DNA of 64,000 bases from Brytella acorum (lineage in GTDB: Bacteria; Pseudomonadota; Alphaproteobacteria; Acetobacterales; Acetobacteraceae), in the NCBI RefSeq assembly GCF_029309905.1, contig NZ_JARBJP010000006.1, positions 62,001-126,000 on the forward strand. The letters are read 5' to 3'. Shown here piece by piece: positions 43,708 through 54,183 of this stretch. The notes beneath the pieces are model-generated. The model made no database searches. It was not told the origin of the DNA and saw only the letters and a program-made list of their open reading frames with translations. Both the position numbers and the translations under genes were made by a program. The stretch's first letter is position 1. Every line of letters starts with the position of its first letter.

Positions 43708-44424
43708 TTACGAACGCTTCTTCGCGTGATGGGCCGCAATAGCGACGTGCTTGCCAACTTTTCGGCGAGACGCATGATGTGAAGATTTGCCGGGGTCCGC
43801 CGCCGCGATCGCCGCCTCGCTGGTGGCCTGAGGATCTGCCTCGGCAACTTCCATCGGCTCCGGCTCCGTCCCGCCCTCGGGCAGGGGCGCGATCTTCACA
43901 TGGGCCGTTCCGGCGCTGAGCATGCCGAGGCTTGCGGCAGCGCGCGGAGATAGATCGATAATGCGACTGTTGAACGGACCACGGTCATTGATCTTCACGA
44001 TGACCGAGCGGCCCGTGTCTTCGGACGTTACCAAAACCCGCGAACCCATCGGCAGGGAAGGGTGCGCCGCAGTGAGGCCGGTCGCCTCCATGGCTTCACC
44101 GCTGCTGGTGCGATGGTGATTGAGATGGCGGCCGTACCAGCTCGCGACGCCATGCTGGGTCCACGCCACGACATGATGGGCTTTGGTCATGGCTTCATGG
44201 GCTCGTTCGGCCAGCGCGGTGCGAACGGAATTCGTCCAGGGCGTATGAACGGGCTCATTACTGGCCGCGATCGTCGCAGCCGGACCGGGCTCCGCATGAG
44301 CCTCGCAGATCAAGCTTGACGCCACAACCAGAAAGCCTCCGGCGACACCTGCCAGATTCGGCCACCCAGCCAACGCTTTCCGTGTGTTCGAAGGGTTTGA
44401 ATCCCGGTTTCCGTTGCGTGTCAC
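43708..44424 (-). CDS. RlpA-like septal ring lytic transglycosylase (DPBB domain)
   Basis: About 238 residues with a signal-like hydrophobic segment (VAGGFLVVASSLICEAHA) and a double-psi beta-barrel domain, visible as GVASWYGRHLNHHRTSSGE, then LPMGSRVLVTSED, and INDRGPFNSRIIDLSPRAA with the conserved Asp. RlpA-type enzymes cleave denuded glycan during division. A His/Lys-rich tail (from about residue 210) is unusual. No SPOR domain is present. The start is uncertain: the GTG at 44424 gives a normal signal peptide, while an ATG at 44508 or GTG at 44556 would add a long leader. Confidence 0.8.
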   Translation of the reverse strand: MTRNGNRDSNPSNTRKALAGWPNLAGVAGGFLVVASSLICEAHAEPGPAATIAASNEPVHTPWTNSVRTALAERAHEAMTKAHHVVAWTQHGVASWYGRHLNHHRTSSGEAMEATGLTAAHPSLPMGSRVLVTSEDTGRSVIVKINDRGPFNSRIIDLSPRAAASLGMLSAGTAHVKIAPLPEGGTEPEPMEVAEADPQATSEAAIAAADPGKSSHHASRRKVGKHVAIAAHHAKKRS

Positions 44425-44659
44425 GCCATCATCCGTTGCAGTTGCGGCCTGCCAGAAGGGGAAAGCGACGGTTCCTGTCGTCTCCCCCAAAGGCGGCCTT
44501 GTTGGCATCCCTAGCACAATCGGACGGAAAGCGCGAACACAGGCTTTCCGCCGCACGGCAAGGGGTGCCAGCCGAGTGTGGGGAGATTAGGGCGGCTCGG
44601 AAAGCATCGTCCAAAGATCCGCCACACTTGCCGCGACCAGACGTTCATCTGTTAGTCCA

Positions 44660-46741
44660 TCATCCGTCAATCTGCCCGAAATCCGCGATCTCGGACAGCG
44701 TAGCTTCGATGCGCGCGAGAAGTTTAAGCCGGTTGCGGCGCAGCGCCGAATCAGCATCATTGACCGTCACCCCCTCGAAAAAGCGGTCCAGAGCCGGTCG
44801 CAGCCCCGCCGCGTTCCGCATGGCGTCCGTAAAATGCTCATCGTCAAGCGCGGCATGAATTTCGTCGCTCGCGGTCTTGAGGGCTTCCGCGAGGGTCTGC
44901 TCTTCCGCCTGCCGGTAAAGAGCCGGATCGGGCAGGCCGACATGCGGCCCGTCCTTGCGGTTCTCGATCCGCAGGATGTTGGCGGCGCGCTTGCTGGCCG
45001 CGAGAAGATTGCGGCCGTCGTCGGTGCTGAGCATCCGGGCGAGCGCTTCGGTGCGCGCCAGCAGACGCACGAGATCCCCGTCGAGGCCCCTGGCGAGAAC
45101 GGCGGAAAGCACGTCATGGCGCTCGCCTTCGTTGCGGAGCTGAACGCGCAGACGTTCCGCCATGAAGTGCATGAGCGCGTCACGGCAGGACACCGGGTCT
45201 TCCACCGTCGTCGCGTGTTTCGCGATCTGCGTCAGGGCCAGATCGAACAGCGCGCCCAGATCGAAACGCAGCCCGTTGTCGCGAACGATGCGAATGACTC
45301 CCAGAGCCGCGCGCCGCAGCCCATAGGGGTCTCCCGATCCCGTCGGTGTCTCGTCGATGGCGAAGAAACCCGCCAGAGTGTCGAGCCTGTCCGCGAGGGC
45401 GACCGCGATCGAAACGGGATTGCGCGGTATGTCGTCATTCAGGCCGCGCGGCATGTAGTGCTCCGCGACCGCATCGGCGACCGCATTGGTCTCCTTGTCA
45501 TGGCGCGCATAATAACCGCCCATGACACCTTGAAGTTCCGGAAATTCGCCGACCATGCCCGTCGTCAGATCCGCTTTCGCCAGATAGGCGGCACGGGCGG
45601 CATCGCGTTGCTGCGTGGCATCCAGCGCCATCGCACGCGCGATCTCGCGGGCCAGGAACTCGATGCGACCAACGCGGGCGGCCTGCGTACCCAACCTCGC
45701 GTGAAACGTGACGGTCTTGAGGGTGTCGACACGCTCCGCAAGCGGCGTCCTGCGGTCAAGATCCCAGAAATGCCGGGCGTCGGAGAAGCGGGCGCGCAGT
45801 ACGCGTTCGTTTCCGGCGATCGTCAGCGCGCCCTGATCGGCGAACTCCATGTTCGCGACAAACGCAAACCACGGCGCGGCCTTCCCGGCGTGATCGCGCA
45901 ACGCGAAGTAACGCTGGTTCAGCTTCATCGAGACCTGCATCACTTCGGGCGGCAGGTCCATGAATGCGTCATCGATGCGGCCGAGCAGGGCATTGGGCCA
46001 TTCCGTCAGGCCGGCCACCTCATCCACAAGACCTGCATCCGGAACCACGCTCAGCGCTTTCGTCTCGGCGGCGTCGGAAATGCCCGAGAGAATACGCTCG
46101 GCACGTGCGGCGGCGTCCGCGATGACCTTGCGCTGGAGAAGCGACGTCTCCCACTGGGCGGCGGAGGTCACTTCGAACAGGCCCGGCGCCATGAAGCGAT
46201 GGCCTTCCGTCTGCGTGCCGGAACGCAGGCCATGGGCATAGTCGTCCTCGCGGCCAAGCGAAAACGGCACGCATGTTCCGTCGAGCAGGCAGACGATATG
46301 CCGCAGCGGCCGGACCCAGGTGAAATGGCTGCCGGAGCCCCAGCGCATGGATTTCGGCCAGGGGAAACGCCATAGAAGCTCAGGCGCCGCTTCGGCGATC
46401 ACATCGGTCGCCGAGATGGCCGGAACGCTCGAATTGAGAACCCAGAAACCGTTTTCCAGCGTCAGACTCTCGCGTGTTGCGCCATGTTTGCGCAGGAAGC
46501 CATCGAGAGCCTGTTCAGGCGCATTCTCGCGGGGGCCACGTTCGGATTTTGTCGATGCGGCGACGCCCGGTTCGACCGTCATGCTGACGGCGATGTGGCG
46601 CGGTCCCCAGAACGTCTTCTGCTCACGGGGTCTGAGACTGTCGAGGGCGGCGGAGAGAAGGCGGTTCAGGTCTTTTGCGCCATTCTCCTGCATGCGGGCA
46701 GGAATTTCCTCACAATTGAGGACGAGCAGGAGTTCAGCCAT
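44660..46741 (-). CDS. glyS: Glycyl-tRNA synthetase beta subunit
   Basis: A 693-residue beta subunit of the bacterial heterotetrameric GlyRS, responsible for tRNA recognition and an HD-like domain. The N terminus [17 protein letters not shown] and the internal [20 protein letters not shown]-like stretch (here reading [18 protein letters not shown]) are characteristic, as is the [20 protein letters not shown] segment. GGAGGAG precedes the ATG by seven bases and lies within the overlapping end of glyQ (eight-base overlap), so the two are co-translated. Confidence 0.96.
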   Translation of the reverse strand: MAELLLVLNCEEIPARMQENGAKDLNRLLSAALDSLRPREQKTFWGPRHIAVSMTVEPGVAASTKSERGPRENAPEQALDGFLRKHGATRESLTLENGFWVLNSSVPAISATDVIAEAAPELLWRFPWPKSMRWGSGSHFTWVRPLRHIVCLLDGTCVPFSLGREDDYAHGLRSGTQTEGHRFMAPGLFEVTSAAQWETSLLQRKVIADAAARAERILSGISDAAETKALSVVPDAGLVDEVAGLTEWPNALLGRIDDAFMDLPPEVMQVSMKLNQRYFALRDHAGKAAPWFAFVANMEFADQGALTIAGNERVLRARFSDARHFWDLDRRTPLAERVDTLKTVTFHARLGTQAARVGRIEFLAREIARAMALDATQQRDAARAAYLAKADLTTGMVGEFPELQGVMGGYYARHDKETNAVADAVAEHYMPRGLNDDIPRNPVSIAVALADRLDTLAGFFAIDETPTGSGDPYGLRRAALGVIRIVRDNGLRFDLGALFDLALTQIAKHATTVEDPVSCRDALMHFMAERLRVQLRNEGERHDVLSAVLARGLDGDLVRLLARTEALARMLSTDDGRNLLAASKRAANILRIENRKDGPHVGLPDPALYRQAEEQTLAEALKTASDEIHAALDDEHFTDAMRNAAGLRPALDRFFEGVTVNDADSALRRNRLKLLARIEATLSEIADFGQIDG

Positions 46742-47627
46742 GGGATGTCTCCTCCGCGCCGGTCAGCCAAGTTTCGCAGCAGATTTTTGCCAGGTCGCGG
46801 ACCCGGCCGATATAGGATGCGCGTTCCGATACGGAGATGACGCCTCGCGCATCCAGCAGGTTGAACAGGTGACTGGCCTTGAGGCACTGGTCATAGGCAG
46901 GCTGCGCGACGCCTGCCTGCGCCAGTCGACGCGATTCCTGCTCGGCGTCGGCAAAATGACGCATCAGCATATTCGTGTCCGCCAGTTCGAAATTGTGTCG
47001 TGAATAGTCCCGTTCGGCGCGCAGGAAGACGTCGCCATACGTCATGCCCTGGCCGTTGAAGTCCAGATCGTAGACGTTCTCCACGCCCTGCACATACATC
47101 GCGAGGCGTTCGAGGCCGTATGTCAGTTCCGTGGAAGGAAGGGCCACCGGTATGCCGCCGACCTGCTGGAAGTAGGTGAACTGGGTGACTTCCATACCGT
47201 CGCACCACACTTCCCAGCCAAGGCCCCAGGCGCCGATCGTCGGATTTTCCCAGTCATCTTCCACAAAACGGATGTCATGCCTCGTCAGATCGATTCCGAT
47301 GGCGCGGTAGCTGTCGAGAAGAAGCTGCTGGCTGTCTTCCGGCGTTGGCTTCAGCAGAACCTGATACTGATAGTAATGCTGCAGCCGGTTGGGATTTTCG
47401 CCATAGCGCCCGTCGGAAGGGCGGCGGCACGGCTGCACATAAGCGGCTTTCCATGGCTTGTCGCCGAGCGCGCGCAACGCCGTGTGCGGCGACAACGTAC
47501 CGGCGCCCAGCTCCGTATCGTAAGGCTGGAGAATGACGCATCCGCGGTCGGACCAGAAGCGGTGCAGACGCAGGATGAGTTCCTGAAAGGAAGGCGGGCG
47601 GTCGTCGTGTCCGGACTCAGGGCGCAA
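46734..47627 (-). CDS. glyQ: Glycyl-tRNA synthetase alpha subunit
   Basis: A 297-residue class II synthetase subunit that with GlyS charges tRNA-Gly. Signatures are [44 protein letters not shown] and the [15 protein letters not shown] segment. No ATG precedes the conserved start; the TTG at 47627 with GGAG about ten bases upstream fits the family length. The frame remains open to 47795, which would overlap the divergent DUF2076 gene and is not supported. Forms an operon with glyS. Confidence 0.93.
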   Translation of the reverse strand: MRPESGHDDRPPSFQELILRLHRFWSDRGCVILQPYDTELGAGTLSPHTALRALGDKPWKAAYVQPCRRPSDGRYGENPNRLQHYYQYQVLLKPTPEDSQQLLLDSYRAIGIDLTRHDIRFVEDDWENPTIGAWGLGWEVWCDGMEVTQFTYFQQVGGIPVALPSTELTYGLERLAMYVQGVENVYDLDFNGQGMTYGDVFLRAERDYSRHNFELADTNMLMRHFADAEQESRRLAQAGVAQPAYDQCLKASHLFNLLDARGVISVSERASYIGRVRDLAKICCETWLTGAEETSHG

Positions 47628-47793
47628 GGTAACGTGGCTCCGAAAAAGGCGATATATCGCGCTTCCCTTACTACTACTTGTCCTGTCCTGCCAGTTCCGC
47701 GCCGCGACCGCTCTGATGTCCGCCCCTTGCGACGCGTCGAAGGGCAGGCCACATAGAAAGGGAACTGCTCTCCGGTTGAGGGGTTGGAGAAAC

Positions 47794-48519
47794 ATGACGA
47801 ACGAAGAACGCGATCTTATCGCCCGTTTCCTTGCAAGGGTTGGCGGTGCGGCCAGCCCCGGCGCCTTTGGCGGCCCTGCTCAGGCGCCCGCCAGTCTTCC
47901 GCCGATTGACCCGGAAGCCGACCGGTTCATCGCCGAGAACTTCCAGAAATTTCCGGAAGCGCGCTATCGCGTCACGCAAATGGCGGTCGTTCAGGAAGTG
48001 GCGCTGGCGGAGGCGCAGAACCGCATCCGTCAACTGCAATTCGAGCTTCAGCAGACCCAGGCGCAACTGGCCCAGACGCAGCAGCAGCGCCCGGCTTCCG
48101 GCGGCATTTTCGGCGGTCTGTTTGGCGGCGGCGCGCCGCGTCAGCAGGCCGCTCTCCCGCCGGGTTGGGGACAACAGCCAGGCTATGCTGCCGGGCCGCC
48201 GCCCGCATACGCGCCTGGCGTCAATCCCGGGATGTTCCAGCGCGGGGGCACCGGCTTCCTGGGATCGGCCCTGACCACGGCGACTGGCGTCGCTGGCGGC
48301 ATGCTGGCGGCTAACGCGCTTGAGAGTTTGTTCAGCGGTGGTCATGGCCAGAACGCCGCCGGGGGTTTTGGCGGTGGTGAGACCATCGTCAACAACAATT
48401 ATGGCGACGCCGCGGGTAGCGATCCTTTCGCGGGCGACGGCACGGATGCCGGGTCGAGCTTCGATGCGGGCAGCTTCGGTGACGATGGCGGCGGCGGATG
48501 GGACGACAACTCGTTCTGA
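47794..48519 (+). CDS. DUF2076 family protein
   Basis: A 241-residue protein with the DUF2076 layout: an N-terminal helical part ([15 protein letters not shown] and [22 protein letters not shown]), a Gln-rich coiled coil (about 75-95, [20 protein letters not shown]), and a Gly/Pro-rich middle with one hydrophobic stretch ([19 protein letters not shown]). The acidic Gly-rich tail ends DDNSF. Probably an envelope-associated or periplasm-facing protein; function unknown. GGAG lies six bases before the ATG. Divergent from glyQ and followed by a good terminator. Confidence 0.88.
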   Translation: MTNEERDLIARFLARVGGAASPGAFGGPAQAPASLPPIDPEADRFIAENFQKFPEARYRVTQMAVVQEVALAEAQNRIRQLQFELQQTQAQLAQTQQQRPASGGIFGGLFGGGAPRQQAALPPGWGQQPGYAAGPPPAYAPGVNPGMFQRGGTGFLGSALTTATGVAGGMLAANALESLFSGGHGQNAAGGFGGGETIVNNNYGDAAGSDPFAGDGTDAGSSFDAGSFGDDGGGGWDDNSF

Positions 48520-48551
48520 GCGCGTGGGACCGAAAAGATCATCATGAAGGG

Positions 48552-48580
48552 AACCCGGCTCGACAGCCGGGTTTTCTTTT
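48552..48580 (+). terminator. Rho-independent terminator after the DUF2076 gene
   Basis: Nine-base-pair stem AACCCGGCT (48552-48560) with AGCCGGGTT (48565-48573), four-base loop CGAC, then a T-rich run to 48580. Confidence 0.9.
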
Positions 48581-48716
48581 GCGCTCGTGCCGTGGGTTGC
48601 CTGGACGGTTGAAGCGCGCTTGAGTGTCAAAAGATGTCGGGCTGTCGCGAGATGTCGCGAACCCCGAAACGAGGCCGTCGAACTGGCCTGAAACCTGTCG
48701 GAAGGGAACGCCTATC

Positions 48717-50249
48717 ATGAACGCGAGCGAAACGGTCTGGATCGATGCAGGTGCGGTCAGCGATCTGGCGGAGGACAGGCCGACCGCGGTTACGATCGGC
48801 GAAACGCCTGTGGTGCTGATCCGCGACGAGGAGGCGGTGTATGCGCTCGGCGGGAAATGTCCTCACCGCGGCGCGCCGATGGAGCAGGGCACACTCTGCC
48901 GCGACGCCGAGGGTGTCCAGGTTCTCGTCTGCCCCTGGCACAAGGCGGTTTTTGACGCCGAGGGCGGTCATCTCATCGATCCGCCGGCACAGGACTGTCT
49001 GCCTCGTTATCCGGTCGAGCTTCGTGATGGGCGTGTCTTTGTCCGGGAGGCGCAGATCGTCCCCGAGGCCCGTGAGCCGATGCGCGGGAACGAGATCGTG
49101 GCCATTCTGGGTGTTGGTGCGGCCGGTGTCACGGCGGCCGCGACCCTGCGACACCTTGGCTTCGCGGGCAAGATCGTCATGGTCGGCCCCGAGAAGGGGA
49201 ACCCCTATGAGCGCACGGCCCTTAGCAAGGCCTATCTTGCAGAGCCAAAAGAAGAAGCCAGCCTGCCCGACATTCTTCCCGAGGCGTTTTATACCCGGCA
49301 TGATATCGAGCGTGTTCTCGACAGTGTCGAGAAAGTCGATCACGAAACGCGCACAGTGCGGTTGCGCAGTGGAGATTCTTTTCAGGCTGACCATATTCTC
49401 TGCGCCACGGGTTCACGGGCCGTTCGACCCGAGCTGCCGGGGGTTGACCTGCCGAACGTCTTTACCCTTCGCAGCGCCGCTGACGCGGAAGCCCTTTCGG
49501 ACGCTATCGGGCCGGACACGTCGATCGCGATCGTGGGCGGCGGTCTGATTGCTCTCGAAGCCGCGGCGTCGCTGCGTAAACGCGGCGCGGGTGTTACGGT
49601 CATCTCACGGGAAGATGTTCCGCTGATCGGGCAGTTCGGACGGGAAGTGGGCTGTCGCTTGCGGGAACTGCATGAAGGCAACGGTGTCGCATTCGTGCCC
49701 TGCACCGAGGTGAAGGCCATTTCGCAACAGGGCAATGCCCTCAAGCTCGCCCTCGACGACGAGACTGAACTCAAAACGGATATCGTCCTTCTGGGCGTGG
49801 GCGCCGAACCTGTCGTTCATTATGCCGATGTCGGCGTGCGCGCCGACGATGGCGGTATCGAGGTTGACGACCATATGCGTGTGGCCGGGCGGGTTTACGC
49901 CGCCGGTGACATCGCGAGTTTTGTTCATGAGGGACGACGTATGCGCGTCGAGCACTGGCGCACGGCGGAGTGTCAGGCACGGATCGCGGTGCATGCCATG
50001 CTCGGCTTCCCCATCTCGTCTCTGCCGGTTCCCTGGTTCTGGACCCAGCAATACGATCAGAAGCTTGAATATGCAGGGTGGTCGCCGTCTTTCGACGAGG
50101 TGGCGATCGACGGCGATCTCAGCGCTTTCGACTTTCTCGCGCGCCTGCGCAAGGATGGGAAGACCGTGGGCTTCATCGGCTCCAAGCACGCGCGCGAAAT
50201 GGGTCGGATCGCTGTCGATTTCCCGGCGGCGTGCGAAGGGGCAGCTTGA
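48717..50249 (+). CDS. Rieske-ferredoxin / FAD-dependent pyridine nucleotide-disulfide reductase fusion
   Basis: A 510-residue two-domain redox protein. An N-terminal Rieske domain carries CPH (C48, H50) and CPWH (C72, H75), ligands of a 2Fe-2S cluster. The rest is an FAD/NADH oxidoreductase of the AIF/ferredoxin-reductase class with VGVGAAG-type dinucleotide fold, ATGSRAVRPELPG and VYAAGDIA motifs. It may pass electrons to a dioxygenase or act in redox defence; no dioxygenase gene is adjacent. The start at 48717 has AAGGGA upstream; a GTG at 48624 gives an unsupported extension. Confidence 0.93.
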   Translation: MNASETVWIDAGAVSDLAEDRPTAVTIGETPVVLIRDEEAVYALGGKCPHRGAPMEQGTLCRDAEGVQVLVCPWHKAVFDAEGGHLIDPPAQDCLPRYPVELRDGRVFVREAQIVPEAREPMRGNEIVAILGVGAAGVTAAATLRHLGFAGKIVMVGPEKGNPYERTALSKAYLAEPKEEASLPDILPEAFYTRHDIERVLDSVEKVDHETRTVRLRSGDSFQADHILCATGSRAVRPELPGVDLPNVFTLRSAADAEALSDAIGPDTSIAIVGGGLIALEAAASLRKRGAGVTVISREDVPLIGQFGREVGCRLRELHEGNGVAFVPCTEVKAISQQGNALKLALDDETELKTDIVLLGVGAEPVVHYADVGVRADDGGIEVDDHMRVAGRVYAAGDIASFVHEGRRMRVEHWRTAECQARIAVHAMLGFPISSLPVPWFWTQQYDQKLEYAGWSPSFDEVAIDGDLSAFDFLARLRKDGKTVGFIGSKHAREMGRIAVDFPAACEGAA

Positions 50250-50342
50250 CAGGAAAGGGCTTGCCCGGCTTCCTGCGCGCAAATCCCCGCCCCTGACCGG
50301 GCGGCTGTCGTTATCCACCGTTGCCGAGCAGGATCTTTGCCC

Positions 50343-52139
50343 ATGCACCCCTATCGTACCCATAGCTGCAGCGCCCTGCGCGCTGGCGACGCGGGACAGA
50401 CCGTCCGCCTGTCAGGATGGGTGCATAGCAAGCGCGATCACGGCGGCCTGCTGTTCATCGATCTGCGCGACCAGACGGGCATCACCCAGGTTGTCGTTCC
50501 CGCGGGGACGGCTCTTCTGGAGACGGCCGAAAAGCTGCGTGTCGAGAGCGTCATCACTGTCACCGGCGAGGTCGTCATTCGCGAGGACGGGCAGCGCAAC
50601 CCCCATCTTCCCACGGGTGAAATCGAACTGCGCGCGCAGGAGATCGATGTCCGCTCGGCGGCTCATGTGCTGCCGTTCCAGGTTGCCGGGCAGGAAAACT
50701 ACCCGGAGGAGCTACGCCTCAAATATCGCTATATCGACCTGCGGCGCGACAAGATGCACGCCAATATCCTCCTGCGCTCGCAGATCATCGCGAGCCTGCG
50801 TCGCCGCATGCAGGCCCATGATTTCACCGAGTTGCAGACGCCGATCCTGACGGCGTCCTCGCCGGAAGGCGCACGCGACTTCCTCGTGCCGTCCCGTGTT
50901 CACGCCGGGAAGTTCTATGCCCTGCCGCAGGCGCCGCAGCAGTTCAAGCAACTGGCGATGGTCGCGGGTTTCGATCGCTACTTCCAGATCGCGCCCTGCT
51001 TTCGCGACGAGGCGTCGCGCGCGGATCGAAGCCCGGGCGAATTCTATCAGCTCGATTTCGAAATGGCGTTCGCAACCCAGGACGATGTGTTCGCCGTCAT
51101 GGAAGATGTTTTGAGCGGCGTGTTCGCCGAATTCGGCAAAGGTCGCACGGTCACGGCCGCGCCGTTCCCGCGCATTCCCTACGAGGAAGCGATGCGCGTA
51201 TACGGCTCCGACAAGCCGGACCTGCGCAATCCGCTGCGCATCAGCAATGTGACGGATGCATTTGCCGACTCCGGCTTCGGGCTTTTTGCGAAAATCGCGG
51301 CGGCGGGCGGAGAAGTGCGCGCTATCCCCGCGCCCGGAGCGGGTGATCGCCCGCGCGGGTTCTTCGACAAGCTGAACACATGGGCTCGCGAGAGCGGAGC
51401 CGGTGGTCTGGGCTATATCATTTTCGAGGATGAGGGCGGCAAGGGTCCGATCGCGAAGAACCTCGACCCGTCCCGTGTGGAGGCCATACGCGAACGCTGC
51501 GGCCTCAAGGCCGGAGACGCTGTCTTCTTCGCGGCGGGCAAGGGGGACGAGGTCGCCAAGTTCTCGGGGCAGGTGCGGACCCGAATCGCTCAGGAGATCG
51601 ACCTGATCGAGAAAGACGCTTTCCGCTTCTGCTGGATCGTCGACTTCCCGATGTACGAGATCAACGAGGAAACGGGCCGGATCGATTTCTCGCATAATCC
51701 GTTTTCCATGCCCCAGGGTGGCCTGGACGCTCTCAACAATCAGGACCCGCTGACGATCAACGCTTACCAGTACGATATCGTCTGCAATGGTATCGAACTG
51801 TCTTCGGGGGCGATCCGTAACCATCTGCCGGAGGTCATGATCCGGGCTTTCGAAATCGCGGGCTATGGCGAGGAAGAAGTCGAAGCCCGTTTCGGAGGCA
51901 TGCTCAATGCGTTCCGCTATGGCGCGCCCCCGCATGGTGGCTCGGCACCCGGCGTCGATCGGATGGTCATGCTGCTTGCCGATGAGCCCAATATCCGCGA
52001 GATCATTCTCTTCCCGCTGAACCAGCAGGGGGAAGACCTCATGATGAACGCTCCGGCGCCGGTCGAGGCAGCGCGTTTGCGTGAACTTTCGCTGGCGATC
52101 CTGCCGCCGAAGCCGAAGGCAACCACCGCCAAGGACTGA
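50343..52139 (+). CDS. aspS: Aspartyl-tRNA synthetase (bacterial type)
   Basis: A 598-residue class IIb synthetase: N-terminal OB-fold anticodon domain (about 1-105), catalytic core with [13 protein letters not shown] and [19 protein letters not shown], an inserted GAD domain (about 290-400), and motif 3 [14 protein letters not shown]. The bacterial GAD insertion is intact. In alphaproteobacteria such enzymes often also charge tRNA-Asn for amidation. The start is ATG 50343 with AGGA about ten bases upstream. eipB-like gene follows after six bases. Confidence 0.97.
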   Translation: MHPYRTHSCSALRAGDAGQTVRLSGWVHSKRDHGGLLFIDLRDQTGITQVVVPAGTALLETAEKLRVESVITVTGEVVIREDGQRNPHLPTGEIELRAQEIDVRSAAHVLPFQVAGQENYPEELRLKYRYIDLRRDKMHANILLRSQIIASLRRRMQAHDFTELQTPILTASSPEGARDFLVPSRVHAGKFYALPQAPQQFKQLAMVAGFDRYFQIAPCFRDEASRADRSPGEFYQLDFEMAFATQDDVFAVMEDVLSGVFAEFGKGRTVTAAPFPRIPYEEAMRVYGSDKPDLRNPLRISNVTDAFADSGFGLFAKIAAAGGEVRAIPAPGAGDRPRGFFDKLNTWARESGAGGLGYIIFEDEGGKGPIAKNLDPSRVEAIRERCGLKAGDAVFFAAGKGDEVAKFSGQVRTRIAQEIDLIEKDAFRFCWIVDFPMYEINEETGRIDFSHNPFSMPQGGLDALNNQDPLTINAYQYDIVCNGIELSSGAIRNHLPEVMIRAFEIAGYGEEEVEARFGGMLNAFRYGAPPHGGSAPGVDRMVMLLADEPNIREIILFPLNQQGEDLMMNAPAPVEAARLRELSLAILPPKPKATTAKD

Positions 52140-52145
52140 TCGACA

Positions 52146-52982
52146 ATGCCGAGAGCGGGTTTTCGCTGGTGCGCCGTGCTGGTTTTGGGGGTTGGCTGCG
52201 CTGGCGAACCGCGCGCGGCCTCGGCGGCGATACCGGCTCCGGCGACGATCGTGCCGCATGCGGCAAGCTATGAACTTTCGCTGGCTTCGATCCGCCCTGG
52301 CGACACGATCGACGCTGCGGGCGAAATGGCGTTCAGCATCGCGGATGAATGCGACGCATGGAGTACGAGCCAGCACCTCCATATGAGGACCGTTTCGCGC
52401 GAGGGCGATGCGCTCGATACCGTCTCGGATTATGCGACTCTGGAAAGCAAGGACGGACGGCATCTGACCTTCGTCGACGTGCAGCACGCCGCCGGTGGTG
52501 ATCAGAGCCGGGTGGCGGGGACTGCCGACCGCATGAAGGACGGGCGTGTCGTGGTGCGTTTTACCGCGCCATCGGTCAAACAGATGACTTTGCCCAAGGG
52601 CACGCTGTTTCCGCTCGCGCATACCCTGGCCATTGTCACGGCCGCGCGCGCGGGCGCGAAGGCGCTGTCACCCTTCCTGTTCGACGGGACATCGGCCGAC
52701 GGCGCTTTCTATACCTATGTCACGATTCAGGGCTGGGTACCGGGCGTCACAGACCGGCTGGACAAACGAAGCGCCACTCATGGTGCGGCTTTGGCCCATA
52801 TTGCTTTTTATGCGCGTGACGACCGCGTCGGAATGCTACCGGATTTCGAACTGGCTTCCCGCTTTTTCGATGATGGTGTCACCGACCACCTGAAAATGGA
52901 TTTCGGCGACTTCGTGCTGGATGGCAGGATGACGAAGCTGATACCCAGACGCCGCTGCCACTCAGGTTCTGCGACGCCTTAG
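52146..52982 (+). CDS. EipB-like (DUF1849) periplasmic envelope protein
   Basis: A 278-residue exported protein resembling the alphaproteobacterial DUF1849/EipB family, which supports envelope integrity. The signal peptide is about residues 1-27. The N-terminal SYELSLASIRPGDTI strand and the middle part with a GTLFPLAHTLAIV region fit. Cysteines at 69 and 271 could form the conserved disulfide bridge. It starts six bases after aspS, so it is co-transcribed with an otherwise unrelated gene. Its last four bases overlap the convergent xthA. Alternative start not needed. Confidence 0.85.
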   Translation: MPRAGFRWCAVLVLGVGCAGEPRAASAAIPAPATIVPHAASYELSLASIRPGDTIDAAGEMAFSIADECDAWSTSQHLHMRTVSREGDALDTVSDYATLESKDGRHLTFVDVQHAAGGDQSRVAGTADRMKDGRVVVRFTAPSVKQMTLPKGTLFPLAHTLAIVTAARAGAKALSPFLFDGTSADGAFYTYVTIQGWVPGVTDRLDKRSATHGAALAHIAFYARDDRVGMLPDFELASRFFDDGVTDHLKMDFGDFVLDGRMTKLIPRRRCHSGSATP

Positions 52983-53761
52983 AGGGGACGGTCGGCGCGA
53001 AGGGTGACGACAAGCGGGACGTGATCCGAAGGTTGCGGGCGCGCGCGCTCGTCGCGGTCGATATGCACAGCCTCCAGACGGTCGGCCAGTCGTGGTGAAA
53101 GCAGGGCGTGGTCGATCCGCAACCCCATATTCCTGTCCCATGCTCCGGCCTGATAATCCCAGAACGTGTAGAGGCACTCTCGCGGATAAAGCGCGCGGAC
53201 GGCGTCGGTCAGGCCGAGCCAGCACAGGCTTCGCCATGCCGCACGGGTTTCCGGACGCAGAAGAGCGTCATGCGCGCCGAGAGCGCCGGGAGCCAGATCC
53301 TCTGGCGCGGGACAGACGTTGAAATCGCCAATCAGGGCGAAGTCTTCATCGCGTTCAAGCATCTCCCGCGCATGATGAGCGAGTGTTTCGAAAAACTCGA
53401 TCTTGAGACGATAGCCTTCCTCGCCGCCCGAATTGCCGTTCGGAAGATAGAGGCCGCCGATCGTCAGCCTGTCGATTTCGATTTCGATGTATCGCGCCGC
53501 GTCATGGCTGAAACCGGGAAGGCGGCGATGGCGCACTTCAAAGGGTTTGCGGGCAATGACGGCAACCCCGTTATAGGCTTTCTGCCCGACGATGGCGACG
53601 TGGTAGCCAGCCTCGGCGAAGCTTGCGGGAAACTGGTGTTGCTCGCACTTGATTTCCTGAAGGCACAAAACATCGACCGGATGGTTGGACAGCCAGTCCA
53701 GAACGAGAGTTTCGCGTTGACGGATCGAGTTGATGTTCCAACTCGCGAAAGAAAAACTCAC
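52979..53761 (-). CDS. xthA: Exodeoxyribonuclease III
   Basis: A 260-residue EEP-family DNA repair nuclease that cuts at abasic sites. Conserved residues sit in ASWNINSIRQR, LQEIKCE (metal Glu), YNGVAVIAR, GDFNVCPAPEDL (catalytic Asp/Asn) and LRIDHALLS / SDHVPLVV (metal-binding Asp and catalytic His). The start is taken as a GTG at 53761, two bases after the ErpA stop; a TTG at 53791 would overlap that gene. Together with erpA, it matches a common alphaproteobacterial order. Confidence 0.94.
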   Translation of the reverse strand: MSFSFASWNINSIRQRETLVLDWLSNHPVDVLCLQEIKCEQHQFPASFAEAGYHVAIVGQKAYNGVAVIARKPFEVRHRRLPGFSHDAARYIEIEIDRLTIGGLYLPNGNSGGEEGYRLKIEFFETLAHHAREMLERDEDFALIGDFNVCPAPEDLAPGALGAHDALLRPETRAAWRSLCWLGLTDAVRALYPRECLYTFWDYQAGAWDRNMGLRIDHALLSPRLADRLEAVHIDRDERARPQPSDHVPLVVTLRADRPL

Positions 53762-53763
53762 GC

Positions 53764-54132
53764 TCAGGCCAGGGAGAAGCTTGTTCCGCAACCACAGGAT
53801 GTCGCTGCGTTGGGATTGCTAATCGTGAAATGGGCGCCCATCAGCTTATCGACGAATTCAAGCTCGGCGCCCGCGAGCAGATCCATGCTGACCGGGTCCA
53901 CGAGAACCTCGGCGGAGTCACGCTTGATGAGGATGTCGTCGTCCCGTCGTTCACGATCCAGGCGGAACTGATACTGGAAGCCGTTGCATCCTCCCGCTTC
54001 GACGGAAACCCGCAATGCCAGACCGGCATTGTCGGGCTGCTGGGAAATGATATCGACGATACGCGCGGCAGCCGATGCTGACATCGAAAATGCGGGTATA
54101 TCGGTTCCGGCAGGGAGCGTGCTCTGGGTCAT
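53764..54132 (-). CDS. erpA: Iron-sulfur cluster insertion protein ErpA (A-type carrier)
   Basis: A 122-residue A-type Fe-S carrier. The three ligand cysteines are C49 (GGCNGFQYQF) and C113 and C115 (SCGCG). Delivers clusters to target apoproteins in the cytosol. The ATG at 54132 is preceded by GGGAG only two bases away; an internal ATG at 54084 would shorten the protein. Divergent from dgt by about 50 bases. Other isc genes are not adjacent. Confidence 0.94.
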   Translation of the reverse strand: MTQSTLPAGTDIPAFSMSASAAARIVDIISQQPDNAGLALRVSVEAGGCNGFQYQFRLDRERRDDDILIKRDSAEVLVDPVSMDLLAGAELEFVDKLMGAHFTISNPNAATSCGCGTSFSLA

Positions 54133-54183
54133 GTCTCCCTATATAATGTGGACACCTTAAGTCTGAAAGGGAAAGCGCGCGTG
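54133..54183. promoter_or_regulatory. Divergent erpA / dgt promoter region
   Basis: The gap contains a consensus TATAAT at 54142-54147 on the forward strand, suitable as the dgt -10; no good -35 lies at the usual distance. AAAGGGA at about 54166-54172 is a ribosome site for the GTG/ATG pair at 54181/54184. The erpA start lies at 54132. Confidence 0.5.

Noticed and set aside
44834-46375. Forward open frame of about 513 codons opposite glyS
   Set aside because: Antisense shadow of the glycyl-tRNA synthetase beta subunit.
50712-52622. Reverse open frame of about 636 codons opposite aspS and the EipB-like gene
   Set aside because: It spans two real genes on the other strand and has no recognisable domain.
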